Position numbers and translations under genes: made by a program
Part shown: positions 17,699-27,052 of the stretch, piece after piece
How positions within the stretch are numbered: the stretch's first letter is position 1
How the letters are laid out: every line of letters begins with the position of its first letter
DNA from: an uncultured Prevotellaceae bacterium
Lineage (GTDB): Bacteria; Bacteroidota; Bacteroidia; Bacteroidales; Muribaculaceae
Direction: 5' to 3'
Length of the DNA: 64,000 nucleotides
Assembly: GCA_900318205.1 (NCBI GenBank)
Contig: ONJS01000007.1
Coordinates: forward strand, 186,001 to 250,000
The notes under the pieces: model-generated
Databases searched by the model: none
Told to the model about the DNA's origin: nothing
The model's input: the letters and a program-made list of their open reading frames with translations, nothing else

Positions 17699-18367
17699 CT
17701 ATGAAATGCGGATGCCGTTCTCGACGATGTCGAGGATATCGACGGGGTTGTTGACGATGGCATCGGCATGGTACTCGACGAGTTCCTTCTTGCTGCGGAA
17801 ACCCCATGTCACGCCCACCGAGTCGATGCAGGCCCGGCGAGCCGTCTCCATGTCCACGCCGCTGTCACCCACATAGAGCGTGTCGGCCTTGGCCACCTGG
17901 GCCTTGGCAAGGATGGCGAACACGACGCTGGGGTCGGGCTTGACGTTGACGCCCTCGCGGTGCCCCTCGATGGCGATAAAAGGAATGTCGGGGTAGAAGT
18001 GCGGGATGATTTTATCGACCGCCTTCTGGTACTTGTTGCTGGCGACAGCGATGCTCACGCCCATGTCGCGCAGGTCCTGCAACAACTCGGGCATGCCGTT
18101 GTAGGGCTTGGTGTAGTCGGTGCAGTGTTCGTCATAGTACTCGAGGAAGTCGCCGAGCACACGGTCTACCGTCTCGTCGTCACGTGCGTCCTCGGGCAGC
18201 ACACGGGTCATCAGGCGGCGCACGCCGTTGCCCACAAAGTAGGGGTAACTCGCCATGCTGTGGGTGGCATAGCCGTTGCGCTCGAGAGCATAGTTAGCTG
18301 CCTGTCCCAAGTCCTCGATGGTGTAGAGCAGCGTGCCGTCCAAGTCAAAAATCACCAGCTTTTTCAT
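17699..18367 (-). CDS. HAD-superfamily phosphatase, phosphoglycolate phosphatase-like
   Basis: A 222-residue cytoplasmic hydrolase with the four HAD motifs: IFDLDGTLL (6-14, nucleophile and acid aspartates), SNK near 116 (motif II), KPDP near 147 (motif III lysine) and YVGDSGVDMETA near 169 (motif IV). The cap is helical, as in Gph and related subfamily I phosphatases. Phosphoglycolate is the usual guess, but HAD specificity cannot be read from the sequence. A -7 box on the minus strand lies at 18393-18400. The transporter gene follows in the same direction. Confidence 0.85.
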   Translation of the reverse strand: MKKLVIFDLDGTLLYTIEDLGQAANYALERNGYATHSMASYPYFVGNGVRRLMTRVLPEDARDDETVDRVLGDFLEYYDEHCTDYTKPYNGMPELLQDLRDMGVSIAVASNKYQKAVDKIIPHFYPDIPFIAIEGHREGVNVKPDPSVVFAILAKAQVAKADTLYVGDSGVDMETARRACIDSVGVTWGFRSKKELVEYHADAIVNNPVDILDIVENGIRIS

Positions 18368-18392
18368 CTTGATGTTTCTTAAAATGATGCTG

Positions 18393-18400
18393 CAAAGTTA
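18393..18400 (-). promoter_or_regulatory. -7 promoter box for the HAD phosphatase operon
   Basis: On the minus strand the sequence is TAACTTTG, matching TAnnTTTG, 26 bases before the ATG. No clear -33 box is visible. Confidence 0.55.
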
Positions 18401-18554
18401 ATACAAAGTTTTCAGTTTCCCATCACGATACTGGCACTCATCTGGAAAACAAAATTGACAATCAACACAAATCGCTGGTATTCTGCACACTGTTGTGTTG
18501 AGTTGAAACAAGATTTCTTCACCGATTTCGGTAAGCGGCAGGCAAGGAAGTGAC

Positions 18555-18653
18555 TTAGGGCACTATTTCCGTGATGTTGTAGTAGGTGCCATCGACCTCA
18601 AAGTCTTGGGCCGCTGCGGTGAGTGCCAGTATCAGCATGAAGGTGTGGATGAG
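18555..18653 (-). pseudogene. Remnant of a BspA-like leucine-rich surface protein (N-terminal scrap)
   Basis: The minus-strand frame reads LIHTFMLILALTAAAQDFEV and then DGTYYNITEIVP before a TAA stop at 18557-18555. The hydrophobic stretch, the AAAQDF cleavage site and the FEVDGTYYNIT block are the start of the BspA-like leucine-rich repeat proteins that are common in Bacteroidales. The rest of the protein is absent and the initiating codons are degraded, so this is a gene fossil. The remaining 18.4-18.9 kb gap holds operator-like palindromes and the amylase promoter. Confidence 0.55.
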
Positions 18654-18670
18654 ATGATTTTAATTCCAGC

Positions 18671-18765
18671 GTTGCGTTGACAACGCAACAAACAGGACAG
18701 GGGTGCGTGTTGTTTCCTGGTTCATTCCAGCATGGGTGAAATGTTGCTGATGTGCAATCGTTTGC
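18671..18765. promoter_or_regulatory. Operator-like palindromes upstream of the amylase gene
   Basis: GTTGCGTTG (18671-18679) and CAACGCAAC (18681-18689) are perfect arms around one base. A second site, GCAATCGTTTGC at 18754-18765, is a near-perfect 12-base palindrome with a central CG, similar in style to LacI-family operators. Both lie 60-150 bases upstream of the amylase -7 box. The regulator is unknown. Confidence 0.4.
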
Positions 18766-18821
18766 GTTGATTTTTTGAAACTGATGAAGTAACATTATAA
18801 AGTGATGTGGGCGGAAATCAG

Positions 18822-18829
18822 TAATTTTG
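18822..18829 (+). promoter_or_regulatory. -7 promoter box for the alpha-amylase gene
   Basis: TAATTTTG fits TAnnTTTG; transcription would start near 18836, leaving a leader of about 65 bases. Confidence 0.5.
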
Positions 18830-18899
18830 GAGACATCAAAGGGGGGTATAGGACCCGTCACCATCGGAATAACCAAAATATCTATTCATAACTCAAAAT

Positions 18900-21800
18900 A
18901 TGTTCAATATGAAAAAATCAATTACACTATTTCTCGCGCTTGTGGTGTCGATGCTGACGCTGCAGGCTGGCGCCCAGATGTACATTGTGGGCGGCGCACC
19001 GTTCGGTGACTGGAACCCTGCCGGCGGTGTCAGAATGAATGCCAAGGCCGATGGAACTTACAATTACACGACCACCATCAGTGGCGAGGTGTATTTTGTG
19101 TTTGCCGATGGACTGGCATCGTCATCCTCTGATTGGACAACGTTCAATAACAACTATCGCTATGGTCCTTCCGCTGGTGACCAGCAGGTGCCTGTTAACG
19201 GCACTTGGACGGCTACGCAGAAGGCTGGTGACCATGGAGCCTACTTCTTCACGGGCGACGGTTCGGAATATGTGTTCACGTTTGACACGATCAACAAGCG
19301 CTTCAAGGTAGCCAAAGAGGGTGGTAGCGGTCCTGTTGATCCCATCACTGGTCACCTTTACATCCTGGGTGAGGCCAACGGCAACAGTTGGGACCCCAGC
19401 CATGGTGTGGAGATGAGCACGACCGATGGCTATATCTTTACTGCCCAGGTGACCTTCAACGGTGAATGGTCGGAGGAGGATGCCAACGTGAGCTATTTCT
19501 CGTTCACGACCAAGCTGGCTGATGACAGCGAGGACTGGGAAAGCATCAAGCCCTACCGCTTTACTCCTGTGAGCGATGGCAACTTCTGGGTGACCTCGTC
19601 GATGCTGGGTCAAACGATTGTCATGAATGCCCTGGGTGAGGATGTTGATATCTCCTTCCGTATTCCTGCAGGTACCTACAATATCACGGTTGACGTGAGT
19701 GGCCGCACGACGGTCATCACCCGCGAGAGCGGTGGTGGTCCCGTAGCCGGCAAGGGTTGGCCTGCTATGTATGGCGGTGTGATGCTGCAGGGTTTCTATT
19801 GGGACAGCTATGATGCTACCAAGTGGACCCGTTTTACCGAGAAAGCCGAGGAAATCGGCCAGAACTTTGATTTGGTGTGGATACCCAACTCGGGCAGCAT
19901 TGACGACTTTGGCAATGCCCACAGCATGGGTTATATGCCCGTTTATTGGCTGAAACACAACACTTGCTTCGGTACCGAGACGCAGTTGCGTGAGATGATC
20001 CAGACATTGCACGGCCACAATACCAGCGTGATGATGGATATGGTCATCAACCACAAGAGCGGTAAAACCGGCTGGGTGGATTTCCCCGATGAGAGTGTCA
20101 CTGGTCCTGTTACTGGAGACGAATACAGCATGACGTGGAGCCTTGCCGACATCTGCCGCAACGACGAGTGCTCGGCACAGGGTTATACTCCAACCGGAGC
20201 CTATGATGAGGGCGAGAACTTTGACGGCAGCCGCGATCTGGACCATACCAGCGCCAACGTGCAGAAGAATGTCAAGGCCTATCAGAAGTACCTCATGCAG
20301 GAGCTGGGCTATGACGGTTTCCGCTACGATATGTGCAAGGGCTTTGCTGGCTACTACGTGGGTCTGTACAATAAGGCCAGTGAGCCGACCTTCTCGGTGG
20401 GCGAGTACTGGGACGGCAATGCCGAGACCCTGCGCTGGTGGTTGAACGAGACCAAGCAGGACGACCGCATCCAGAGCGCCGTGTTTGACTTCGCGTTGAA
20501 GTATCCGATGCAGAGCGCCTTTGCTGGCGGTAACTGGAGCGCCTTGAATGACAAGGGCCTCGCTGCCGACCAGAACTATCAGCGCTACTCGGTGACCTTT
20601 GTCGATAATCATGACACGGGCCAAAATACTAACTATGACTGTCTGAAGACCAACGTGATGGCTGCCAACGCCTTCATTCTGGCTATGCCTGGTACACCGT
20701 GTGTGTTCTACAAGCATTATAATGTTTATAAGAACGAGATCAGCGACTGCATCAAGGCCCGCCGTGCTGCTGGTATCCACAATCAGAGTGCAATCCTCAC
20801 GCAGCAGGAGAGCAGCAACGGTTACATCCTGGAGACGCAGGGCACACGTGGCAACCTGTACCTGCAGTTGGGCGGTGCTGTCTATAATGGTACGCCCGCG
20901 GGTTATGAGCTCGTGCAGGATGGTGACGGATACAATCTGTTCATCTCCAGTGGTATCGACTGGAGGCATGTGGGCAAGGATGGCAGCATCCTGGGTTATC
21001 CCGTGGTGAGCAAGAAGGCTGGCAACTATGTGGGCAACGTGGCGCTGACTGTCGCTCCCAGCAGATCTGGAACGACCATCGTCTATACCACCGACGGCAG
21101 TGTGCCCACCGTGACCAGCGAGGCGCTCACGGCTAGCAAGAGCTTTACCTTCACCGAGAATACCACGCTCAAGGTGGCTGTCCTCAACGGCAACCAGGTG
21201 GAGAATGTCGAGAGCTATGTCTATACCATCACCGATGCTGCCACAACAGGCATCAACGTGTATGTGAAGAGCTCCATGGCAGGTGCCCACATCTGGGCAT
21301 GGACGAGCGAAGGCAGCGTGACGGGCAGCAGCTGGCCCGGTAAGGCCATCAGCAGCCTGGACAAGGTGACTGTCAACGATATCGAGTGGTACTGTCTGCA
21401 CGTGGATGCCGACCAGGTTTCGGTCATCTTCAACAACGGCGAGAGCGGTTTCGAGAACCAGACGGCGACCATCGATGTGACGCGTGACGCCTTCTTCATC
21501 TATCCCAACAGCGAGCTGACGGGACTGAACTATGCTGCCGCCGACACCTATCTTGACGTGACCGAGAAGTATGCTGGAGCAGGTGCTGCCAGCTTCGACA
21601 AGGTCTATGTGCTGGGTAACATCAACATGACCGGTTGGGCTCCCAACAACGGCTATGAGATGACGACGACCAATGGTGAGAAATATACCGCAACCATCGA
21701 CTTTGTGGATCCCTACGGCGGTTACAGCTATTTCAGCTTCTCGACGGCCCTGGGCGAGACTTGGGATGATATTGCCAGCGACCGCATGGGTGCTACCTCC

Positions 21801-22142
21801 AACAACTTCCTCATCAACCAGGCACGTCTGGGCACCGAACTGAGTGTTGTTCAAGGCACCAACGCCTTCAGGATTCCTGTGGGCAAGTACAACTTGACGC
21901 TGTACCTGTCACGTGGCGTCCTCGTGGTCGATAAGTGGACCGAACCGGTTATCGTTGTTCGTGGCGACGTGAATGCTGATGGCTTTGTCAACATTGCTGA
22001 TGTGACCGACCTGATTAACGCCCTGCTGTCGGGTAACTACTCACACATTAATGTTGATAATGCTGACTGCGAGCAGGATGGCAAACTGAACATCACCGAT
22101 GTGACCACCCTGATCAACTACCTGCTCCTGAGAACATGGTAA
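18900..22142 (+). CDS. Secreted multidomain GH13 alpha-amylase with starch-binding modules and dockerin-like tail
   Basis: A 1080-residue exported enzyme that would cleave alpha-1,4 bonds of starch. A signal peptide ends near residue 25. Two SusE/SusF-like beta modules follow (about 26-140 and 150-275; MYIVGGAPFGDWNPAGGV, LYILGEANGNSWDP). The GH13 barrel (about 288-690) keeps all four regions: DMVINH (380-385), GFRYDMCK with nucleophile D477, GEYWDG with acid/base E502, and FVDNHDTG with D572. A chitobiase-like module, a CBM26-like module (VYVKSSMAGAHIWAW) and a third SusE/F-like module (VYVLGNINMTGWAP) follow. The final 60 residues are a dockerin-like pair (GDVNADGFVNIADVTDLI and later KLNITDVTTLINYLL). 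No susC/susD pair is adjacent. ATG at 18909 is an alternative start. Confidence 0.92.
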   Translation: MFNMKKSITLFLALVVSMLTLQAGAQMYIVGGAPFGDWNPAGGVRMNAKADGTYNYTTTISGEVYFVFADGLASSSSDWTTFNNNYRYGPSAGDQQVPVNGTWTATQKAGDHGAYFFTGDGSEYVFTFDTINKRFKVAKEGGSGPVDPITGHLYILGEANGNSWDPSHGVEMSTTDGYIFTAQVTFNGEWSEEDANVSYFSFTTKLADDSEDWESIKPYRFTPVSDGNFWVTSSMLGQTIVMNALGEDVDISFRIPAGTYNITVDVSGRTTVITRESGGGPVAGKGWPAMYGGVMLQGFYWDSYDATKWTRFTEKAEEIGQNFDLVWIPNSGSIDDFGNAHSMGYMPVYWLKHNTCFGTETQLREMIQTLHGHNTSVMMDMVINHKSGKTGWVDFPDESVTGPVTGDEYSMTWSLADICRNDECSAQGYTPTGAYDEGENFDGSRDLDHTSANVQKNVKAYQKYLMQELGYDGFRYDMCKGFAGYYVGLYNKASEPTFSVGEYWDGNAETLRWWLNETKQDDRIQSAVFDFALKYPMQSAFAGGNWSALNDKGLAADQNYQRYSVTFVDNHDTGQNTNYDCLKTNVMAANAFILAMPGTPCVFYKHYNVYKNEISDCIKARRAAGIHNQSAILTQQESSNGYILETQGTRGNLYLQLGGAVYNGTPAGYELVQDGDGYNLFISSGIDWRHVGKDGSILGYPVVSKKAGNYVGNVALTVAPSRSGTTIVYTTDGSVPTVTSEALTASKSFTFTENTTLKVAVLNGNQVENVESYVYTITDAATTGINVYVKSSMAGAHIWAWTSEGSVTGSSWPGKAISSLDKVTVNDIEWYCLHVDADQVSVIFNNGESGFENQTATIDVTRDAFFIYPNSELTGLNYAAADTYLDVTEKYAGAGAASFDKVYVLGNINMTGWAPNNGYEMTTTNGEKYTATIDFVDPYGGYSYFSFSTALGETWDDIASDRMGATSNNFLINQARLGTELSVVQGTNAFRIPVGKYNLTLYLSRGVLVVDKWTEPVIVVRGDVNADGFVNIADVTDLINALLSGNYSHINVDNADCEQDGKLNITDVTTLINYLLLRTW

Positions 22143-22167
22143 GGTGTTAGCCCTTAGACGTTAACTA
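22140..22167 (+). repeat. Short heptanucleotide tract at the amylase stop
   Basis: From the TAA stop the sequence reads TAAGGTG, TTAGCCC, TTAGACG, TTAACTA: four 7-base units that begin with the stop itself. Confidence 0.65.
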
Positions 22168-22174
22168 TAACATT

Positions 22175-22215
22175 CATCCGCATTCCTGTTTATCAGGGAG
22201 TGCGGATGCTTTTTA
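22175..22215 (+). terminator. Intrinsic terminator after the amylase gene
   Basis: CATCCGCA (22175-22182) pairs with TGCGGATG (22201-22208), with an inner TCCTG/CAGGGA pairing, followed by CTTTTTAT. Confidence 0.85.
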
Positions 22216-22247
22216 TGGTTTTTGTTGGTTGGGTGGGGGAAAAGCAC

Positions 22248-22255
22248 TACCTTTG
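22248..22255 (+). promoter_or_regulatory. -7 promoter box for ruvC
   Basis: TACCTTTG is a strong match. Predicted initiation near 22262 is only about six bases before the ATG at 22268, so this box rules out the longer frame that starts at 22229. A TTTG at 22221-22224 sits slightly far away (23 bases). Confidence 0.7.
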
Positions 22256-22267
22256 CGTAGTAGATCG

Positions 22268-22834
22268 ATGGAGAAGCAGTACGAGAATATTATTATCGGC
22301 ATTGACCCGGGAACTAATGTGATGGGTTATGCTCTGCTGGGGGTGAACGGCAAGAAGCCGGAACTCATCGTCATGGGCGTACTGCAGCTCAGCCGCATGG
22401 AGGACCACTACATGCGCCTCAAGCATATCTACGAGCGCGTGAGCGGGGTGATAGCCGAATATCTGCCCGACGAGATGGCAATCGAGGCACCGTTCTATGG
22501 CAAGAATGTGCAGTCGATGCTCAAGTTGGGACGCGCCCAGGGTGTGGCGATGGTGGCTGCACTGAACCGCGAGATCCCCATCACCGAGTATGAGCCGCGC
22601 AAAATCAAGATGGCGATTACGGGTAACGGCGCAGCCAGCAAGGAGCAAGTGGCGATGATGCTGCAGCGCACACTGGGCATCGACCAGGCTCAGATGCCCG
22701 CTCTGCTTGACGCGACTGATGCGCTGGCGGCAGCCTTGTGCCACTTCTATGAGCGCAACAAGCCCTTCACGGGAAAGGGCACCAAATCATGGAAAACATT
22801 CATCGCCCAGCACCCCGACCGCGTGAAAAAATAA
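22268..22834 (+). CDS. ruvC: Holliday junction resolvase RuvC
   Basis: RuvC cuts Holliday junctions symmetrically after branch migration by RuvAB. The 188 residues match the family. The four catalytic acids are present: D13 in [12 protein letters not shown]73 in [10 protein letters not shown], and D148 and D151 in [15 protein letters not shown] longer frame from 22229 would start upstream of the predicted transcript and adds residues that match nothing, so the ATG at 22268 is chosen. The gene is transcribed alone; a terminator lies about 190 bases downstream. Confidence 0.95.
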   Translation: MEKQYENIIIGIDPGTNVMGYALLGVNGKKPELIVMGVLQLSRMEDHYMRLKHIYERVSGVIAEYLPDEMAIEAPFYGKNVQSMLKLGRAQGVAMVAALNREIPITEYEPRKIKMAITGNGAASKEQVAMMLQRTLGIDQAQMPALLDATDALAAALCHFYERNKPFTGKGTKSWKTFIAQHPDRVKK

Positions 22835-23019
22835 CCTGAACTACGAATTACGCAGATTATCCAAATTGGCATTCGCGCTCGCTGTTTCTAACAACTGAAA
22901 AGTCTGATATTTCTGAGGGCATCCGTACACGGTCAAAAAGGAAGACAATAAGTACAATAAAGACAATGCCATCCGGCTCCAACGGAATAATTAACGACAA
23001 CTCAAACAACTTAAACAAC

Positions 23020-23045
23020 AGGCATCCGCGCAGATGCCTTTTTTT
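23020..23045 (+). terminator. Intrinsic terminator downstream of ruvC
   Basis: AGGCATC and GATGCCT pair around CGCGCA, followed by seven T. The 185 bases between ruvC and this stem hold no gene. Beyond it (23050-23116) is a G-rich stretch with GGGTTGGC repeated twice. Confidence 0.8.
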
Positions 23046-23214
23046 GTGGGCGATTTTTGGATAGTTCTTGGAGGGTTGGCGGGTTGGCGGGAGGGGTGTG
23101 TTGCGGGAGGGGTAGTCACGGCAAGGCGATGCCTTGTGGTGCTGCTGTACTGGTTTGACTATCAGATTGTTATAAATCAATTGTTTTTTTGTTAATAAAA
23201 TGTTTGGAATGTAT

Positions 23215-23245
23215 TTTGTCGGGTGGGGAAAAATGACTACCTTTG
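23215..23245 (+). promoter_or_regulatory. Strong -33/-7 promoter of the TonB receptor locus
   Basis: TTTG at 23215-23218, exactly 19 bases, then TACCTTTG at 23238-23245. Initiation is expected near 23252, about 250 bases before the chosen start codon. Confidence 0.85.
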
Positions 23246-23251
23246 CGGCGA

Positions 23252-23504
23252 AAATTGAGAGCGTTTTATTAATAAGATGTCAATTACCAACATATTTGGT
23301 ACACCTTTCAGGATAACTTGTTGCGGAGAGGCTGCTAGCCAATTCTATAACCCGCTGCAAGAGAGCATATATAGCGACTTACGCGCCACAATAGGAGGGG
23401 AAGACCCCGCTAATGTGGCGCGAAACTTTTTTAAAAAATCGAATAAAACAAATCATAATTTTTATAATTCATTATTTTTTCATCAATTTAAACAAGTTTT
23501 TTGT
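23252..23504 (+). promoter_or_regulatory. Long structured 5' leader (riboswitch or attenuator candidate)
   Basis: Three structures can be seen. CTTGTTGCGG (23317-23326) pairs with CCGCTGCAAG (23352-23361) with one mismatch, enclosing a small hairpin GGCT-GCT-AGCC (23330-23340). GCGCCACA (23383-23390) pairs with TGTGGCGC (23414-23421), with an inner GGGG-AAGA-CCCC stem, and is followed by GAAACTTTTTT, which resembles an intrinsic terminator. A stem-loop followed by a terminator-like hairpin ahead of a receptor gene is the layout of a riboswitch. I do not recognise cobalamin, TPP or other known consensus boxes. The reading frame happens to be open through the leader. Confidence 0.5.
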
Positions 23505-26500
23505 ATGTTGAGAACAGTTAAGCTTATGGCCTTGGTGGCAATGTTCTTTGTGGCATTGGCATCGAGTGCTCAGGTGACGACCTCGGCACTGTCCGGTGTT
23601 GTGACCGATGAAAATCAACAGGCGATGATTGGCGCCACGATTACCGCGTTGCACACGCCCTCGGGCACGAAGTACAACGCTGTGACCAACATGGACGGCC
23701 GCTATACCATCCAAGGTATGCGTCCCGGTGGTCCCTACACCGTTACGGTGAGCTACATCGGCTATGAACCGCGCAATGTAGAAGGCGTGATGCTGCAACT
23801 TGCCGAGACGTCCAACCTTGACGTTGACATGAGTGTTGATGCCAACACGCTGGGCGAGGTAGTCGTTACCGCAGCCGCTACCAAGTTCCGCGCCGAGAAG
23901 ACCGGTGCTGCAACCAACATCAACAGCACGCAGATCAGCAACCTGCCCACGGTTACCCGCAGCCTGACTGACGTTACCCGCCTGTCACCTTACGGCGGTA
24001 ACGGCATGAGCTTCGCCGGTACCGATGGCCGTACTGCCAACTTCACCGTTGACGGTGCCAACTTCAACAACAACTTCGGTCTGAGCGACAACCTGCCTGG
24101 TGGCGGTAATCCTATCAGTATCGAGGCTATTGAGGAGTTGCAGGTAGTGATTTCTCCCTATGATGTTCGTCAGACCAACTTCATCGGTGGTGGTGTTAAC
24201 GCTATCACCAAGAGCGGTACCAACAAGTTCCGTGGTAGTGCCTACGTCTTCCATCGCAATGAGAACATGCGTGGTGATGCCGTACAGCGCACCCAGATCG
24301 GTCAGGCCCGCGAGAAGTTCCAGGTGAACACCTATGGTGCCACCATCGGCGGTCCGATCCTTAAGGACAAGCTGTTCTTCTTTGTGAACGGTGAGATGAC
24401 CAAGCAGCCGACTATTGTAAATATGTGGCGTGCTTCGGAAAATGGTGTTGCCGTTCCCGACCAGTACATCTCTCGCACCACGCTCGCCGACCTGGCCCGC
24501 GTGAGCGAACACGTGATGAACAAGTACGGTTATGACACCGGTTCCTATACCCACTTCCCCGCCGACGAGAACAACTACAAGATTCTTGCCCGTCTGGACT
24601 GGAACATCAACCATGACCACCACCTGGCCCTGCGTTACAACTACACCAAGAACCGCTACTGGAGCAATCCCAATGCTTCGTCGATGGACGGTGGCACGCG
24701 TATGGCTAATGCCCGTGTATCGCAGAAGTCCTTCTCCTTCGCCAACTCGATGTATGGCATGGACAACTTGGTACACTCTTTCTCTATTGACCTGAACAGC
24801 CGTCTGAGCGACAACCTGTCGAACCAGTTCCTGGCTACCTACTCCAAGCTGGATGACATCCGCGCCAGCAATTCTAGCGAGTTCCCCTTCATCGACATCA
24901 CGATGACCGATGCCGAGGGCAACAAGGACAACTACATGGCTCTGGGTTATGAGCTGTTCACCTGGAACAACGCCGTTCACAACACCATCTGGAACCTGCG
25001 TGACGACGTGACCTGGTACTATGGTAACCACAAGATCATGGGCGGTCTGAGCTTTGAGCACCAGATGGCCGACAACCAGTACATGCGCAATGGTACGGGT
25101 TACTACCGCTATAATAGCGTTGACGACTTTATCAACGGTGCTACCCCCGAGGTCGTTTGCTTGACTTACGGTTACGGTAGCGAGACCAAGCCTGCTGCCC
25201 GCGTGCAGTTCAACAAGGCCGGTATCTATGCACAGGACGAGTGGAACGTCACCAAGAACTTCAAGCTGACCTACGGCCTTCGTCTGGATGGTCTGTTCTT
25301 CAACAACGGTGACTTGATGACTAATGGTGTTCGTACCAATAACATTTTTGACGAGAAAGGAGATGCCATTATTCCGGTTTATGACAAAAATGGCAAACTT
25401 GTAGAAAAGAAAGGAACCTATCCTCTCTATGATGCTAATGGTAAGCCCGTATTGAGTGGTATCTTGGGCCTCGACTATTATGACAATAATGGCAAGGTTC
25501 GCTATATTGACACAGGCAAGTGGCCCAACAGCAACCTGATCGTTCAACCCCGCCTCGGCTTTAGTTGGGACGTGTTCGGCAACAAGGTGCTGAAGGTGCG
25601 CGGTGGTACGGGTCTGTTCTCGGGTCGTCTGCCTCTGGTATTCTTCACCAATATGCCCACCAACGGCGGTCTGGTACAGTATCAGGCTCAGCTCAACGCC
25701 AACACCAAGATTGGCGGTATGGTTAAGGATCCCAACACTGGTGAAATGGTTTACAAGCCCAACAGTGGCTTTGAGAACTACACTGGTGCCTACACCACCG
25801 ATGCCAATGGTAACCGCTATATCGACATGAGCCAGTTTGCCGGCGGTCTGGTGACCGAGAACGGCCAGGCTTCGGTCAATGCCCTACGTAACAAACTGCT
25901 CGCTATGGGTTATCCACAGGTAGCTGACCCAAGTATGGGTACCGTTCCCTCGTCGATCAGTGCTGTGGATCCCAAGTTCAAGATGCCGATGGTCTGGAAG
26001 ACCTCGTTGGCTGTTGACTACAGCATTCCCGTATCGTTCCCCTTCACTGTGACTGTTGAGGGTATCTTCAACAAGAACATCAACGCTGCCAGCATCAGCG
26101 ACTGGGCTATCCCCAGCGTGGGCGGCTTTGCCCGCTTCAACGGTGCTGACAACCGTCCCATCTATCCCGCCGGTTTCCGCACGGGTACCAAGGCCTTCGT
26201 TCTGGAGAACACCAGCCGCGGTTATGGTTGGATTGGCAACATCACCCTGAATGCTGAGCCCACCGACTGGCTGAGCCTGATGGCTGCTTACACCCACACC
26301 GTACAGAAGGAAGTTACCGGTATGCCCGGTAGCGCTGCCGAGAGCGCCTTCACCTATGTTCCCACCGTTGAGGGTCCCAACAACATCAAGCTGCACAACT
26401 CGCAGTATGTAACTCCTGACCGTTTCGTCCTGTCGGCAACCGGTCACGACAAGAGCGGTAACCACTATGGCCTGATCTATGAGACCTGGCGCGGCGGTTA

Positions 26501-27029
26501 CAACTACTCCTACATGATGGCCAACGATATGAACGGCGACGGTTACAACTACGACGCCCTCTACATCCCCACCGACGAGCAGGTCGCTAACCGCGAGTTC
26601 CGCTTCGTGAGCGAGGGTGACAAGACCCGCTTCATGGACTATGTACATGCCAACAACTACCTAAAGAACCATCAGGGCAAGTATGCCGAGGCCTATAGCC
26701 TGTACAGCCCTTGGGTTCATCGCATTGACTTGAGCTACAAGCATGACTTCTCACTGAACGTGTGCGGTGCCAAGCACACCCTGCAGCTGCTCCTCGACGT
26801 GAAGAACGTGCTCAACTTCTTCAACTCGAGCTGGGGCGTGAGCAAGTACCTGAATCCCGAGATTGGTAGCGATCCCCGCATCCTCAAGTATGAGGGCGTT
26901 GACGCTCAGGGCTATGCCACCTTCTCGACTCCGGGCTCCATCAGTGGTAGCACCAAGACCTTCGTTCCCAACAAGTCCATCGGTCAGTGCTGGAACGCAT
27001 CTATCGGTATCAAGTACATCTTCAACTAA
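23505..27029 (+). CDS. TonB-dependent outer-membrane receptor, Oar-like
   Basis: A 1174-residue TonB-dependent receptor that would import a large ligand across the outer membrane using energy from TonB-ExbBD. From the ATG at 23505 there is a signal peptide (LMALVAMFFVALASSAQ), a carboxypeptidase regulatory-like domain (about 25-105: SGVVTDENQQAMIGATI, YTIQGMRPGGPYTVTVSYIG), a plug (about 120-225, with DGANFNNNFGLSDNLPGGG) and the barrel to the C-terminal YIFN. There is no SusD partner. The domain pattern resembles the Oar group rather than SusC. The frame is open back to 23277, but the signal peptide shows that 23505 is the start. The BACON/OB lipoprotein gene follows after 23 bases. The ligand is not known. 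Confidence 0.88.
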   Translation: MLRTVKLMALVAMFFVALASSAQVTTSALSGVVTDENQQAMIGATITALHTPSGTKYNAVTNMDGRYTIQGMRPGGPYTVTVSYIGYEPRNVEGVMLQLAETSNLDVDMSVDANTLGEVVVTAAATKFRAEKTGAATNINSTQISNLPTVTRSLTDVTRLSPYGGNGMSFAGTDGRTANFTVDGANFNNNFGLSDNLPGGGNPISIEAIEELQVVISPYDVRQTNFIGGGVNAITKSGTNKFRGSAYVFHRNENMRGDAVQRTQIGQAREKFQVNTYGATIGGPILKDKLFFFVNGEMTKQPTIVNMWRASENGVAVPDQYISRTTLADLARVSEHVMNKYGYDTGSYTHFPADENNYKILARLDWNINHDHHLALRYNYTKNRYWSNPNASSMDGGTRMANARVSQKSFSFANSMYGMDNLVHSFSIDLNSRLSDNLSNQFLATYSKLDDIRASNSSEFPFIDITMTDAEGNKDNYMALGYELFTWNNAVHNTIWNLRDDVTWYYGNHKIMGGLSFEHQMADNQYMRNGTGYYRYNSVDDFINGATPEVVCLTYGYGSETKPAARVQFNKAGIYAQDEWNVTKNFKLTYGLRLDGLFFNNGDLMTNGVRTNNIFDEKGDAIIPVYDKNGKLVEKKGTYPLYDANGKPVLSGILGLDYYDNNGKVRYIDTGKWPNSNLIVQPRLGFSWDVFGNKVLKVRGGTGLFSGRLPLVFFTNMPTNGGLVQYQAQLNANTKIGGMVKDPNTGEMVYKPNSGFENYTGAYTTDANGNRYIDMSQFAGGLVTENGQASVNALRNKLLAMGYPQVADPSMGTVPSSISAVDPKFKMPMVWKTSLAVDYSIPVSFPFTVTVEGIFNKNINAASISDWAIPSVGGFARFNGADNRPIYPAGFRTGTKAFVLENTSRGYGWIGNITLNAEPTDWLSLMAAYTHTVQKEVTGMPGSAAESAFTYVPTVEGPNNIKLHNSQYVTPDRFVLSATGHDKSGNHYGLIYETWRGGYNYSYMMANDMNGDGYNYDALYIPTDEQVANREFRFVSEGDKTRFMDYVHANNYLKNHQGKYAEAYSLYSPWVHRIDLSYKHDFSLNVCGAKHTLQLLLDVKNVLNFFNSSWGVSKYLNPEIGSDPRILKYEGVDAQGYATFSTPGSISGSTKTFVPNKSIGQCWNASIGIKYIFN

Positions 27030-27052
27030 TTCCTAAAGACTAAGACAATATT

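Noticed and set aside
19122-21854. 910-codon open frame on the minus strand inside the amylase gene
   Set aside because: It is the antisense shadow of a well-supported GH13 gene with all catalytic motifs; the frame has no domain and its length follows from codon bias of the sense gene.
23277-23504. 76-codon N-terminal extension of the TonB receptor
   Set aside because: The signal peptide begins at 23505 and the region is rich in RNA stems; the open frame is compatible with chance. It was kept as a leader.
23252-23504. Cobalamin or TPP riboswitch in the TonB receptor leader
   Set aside because: The conserved boxes of these classes were not found on reading the leader; left as an unclassified structured leader.
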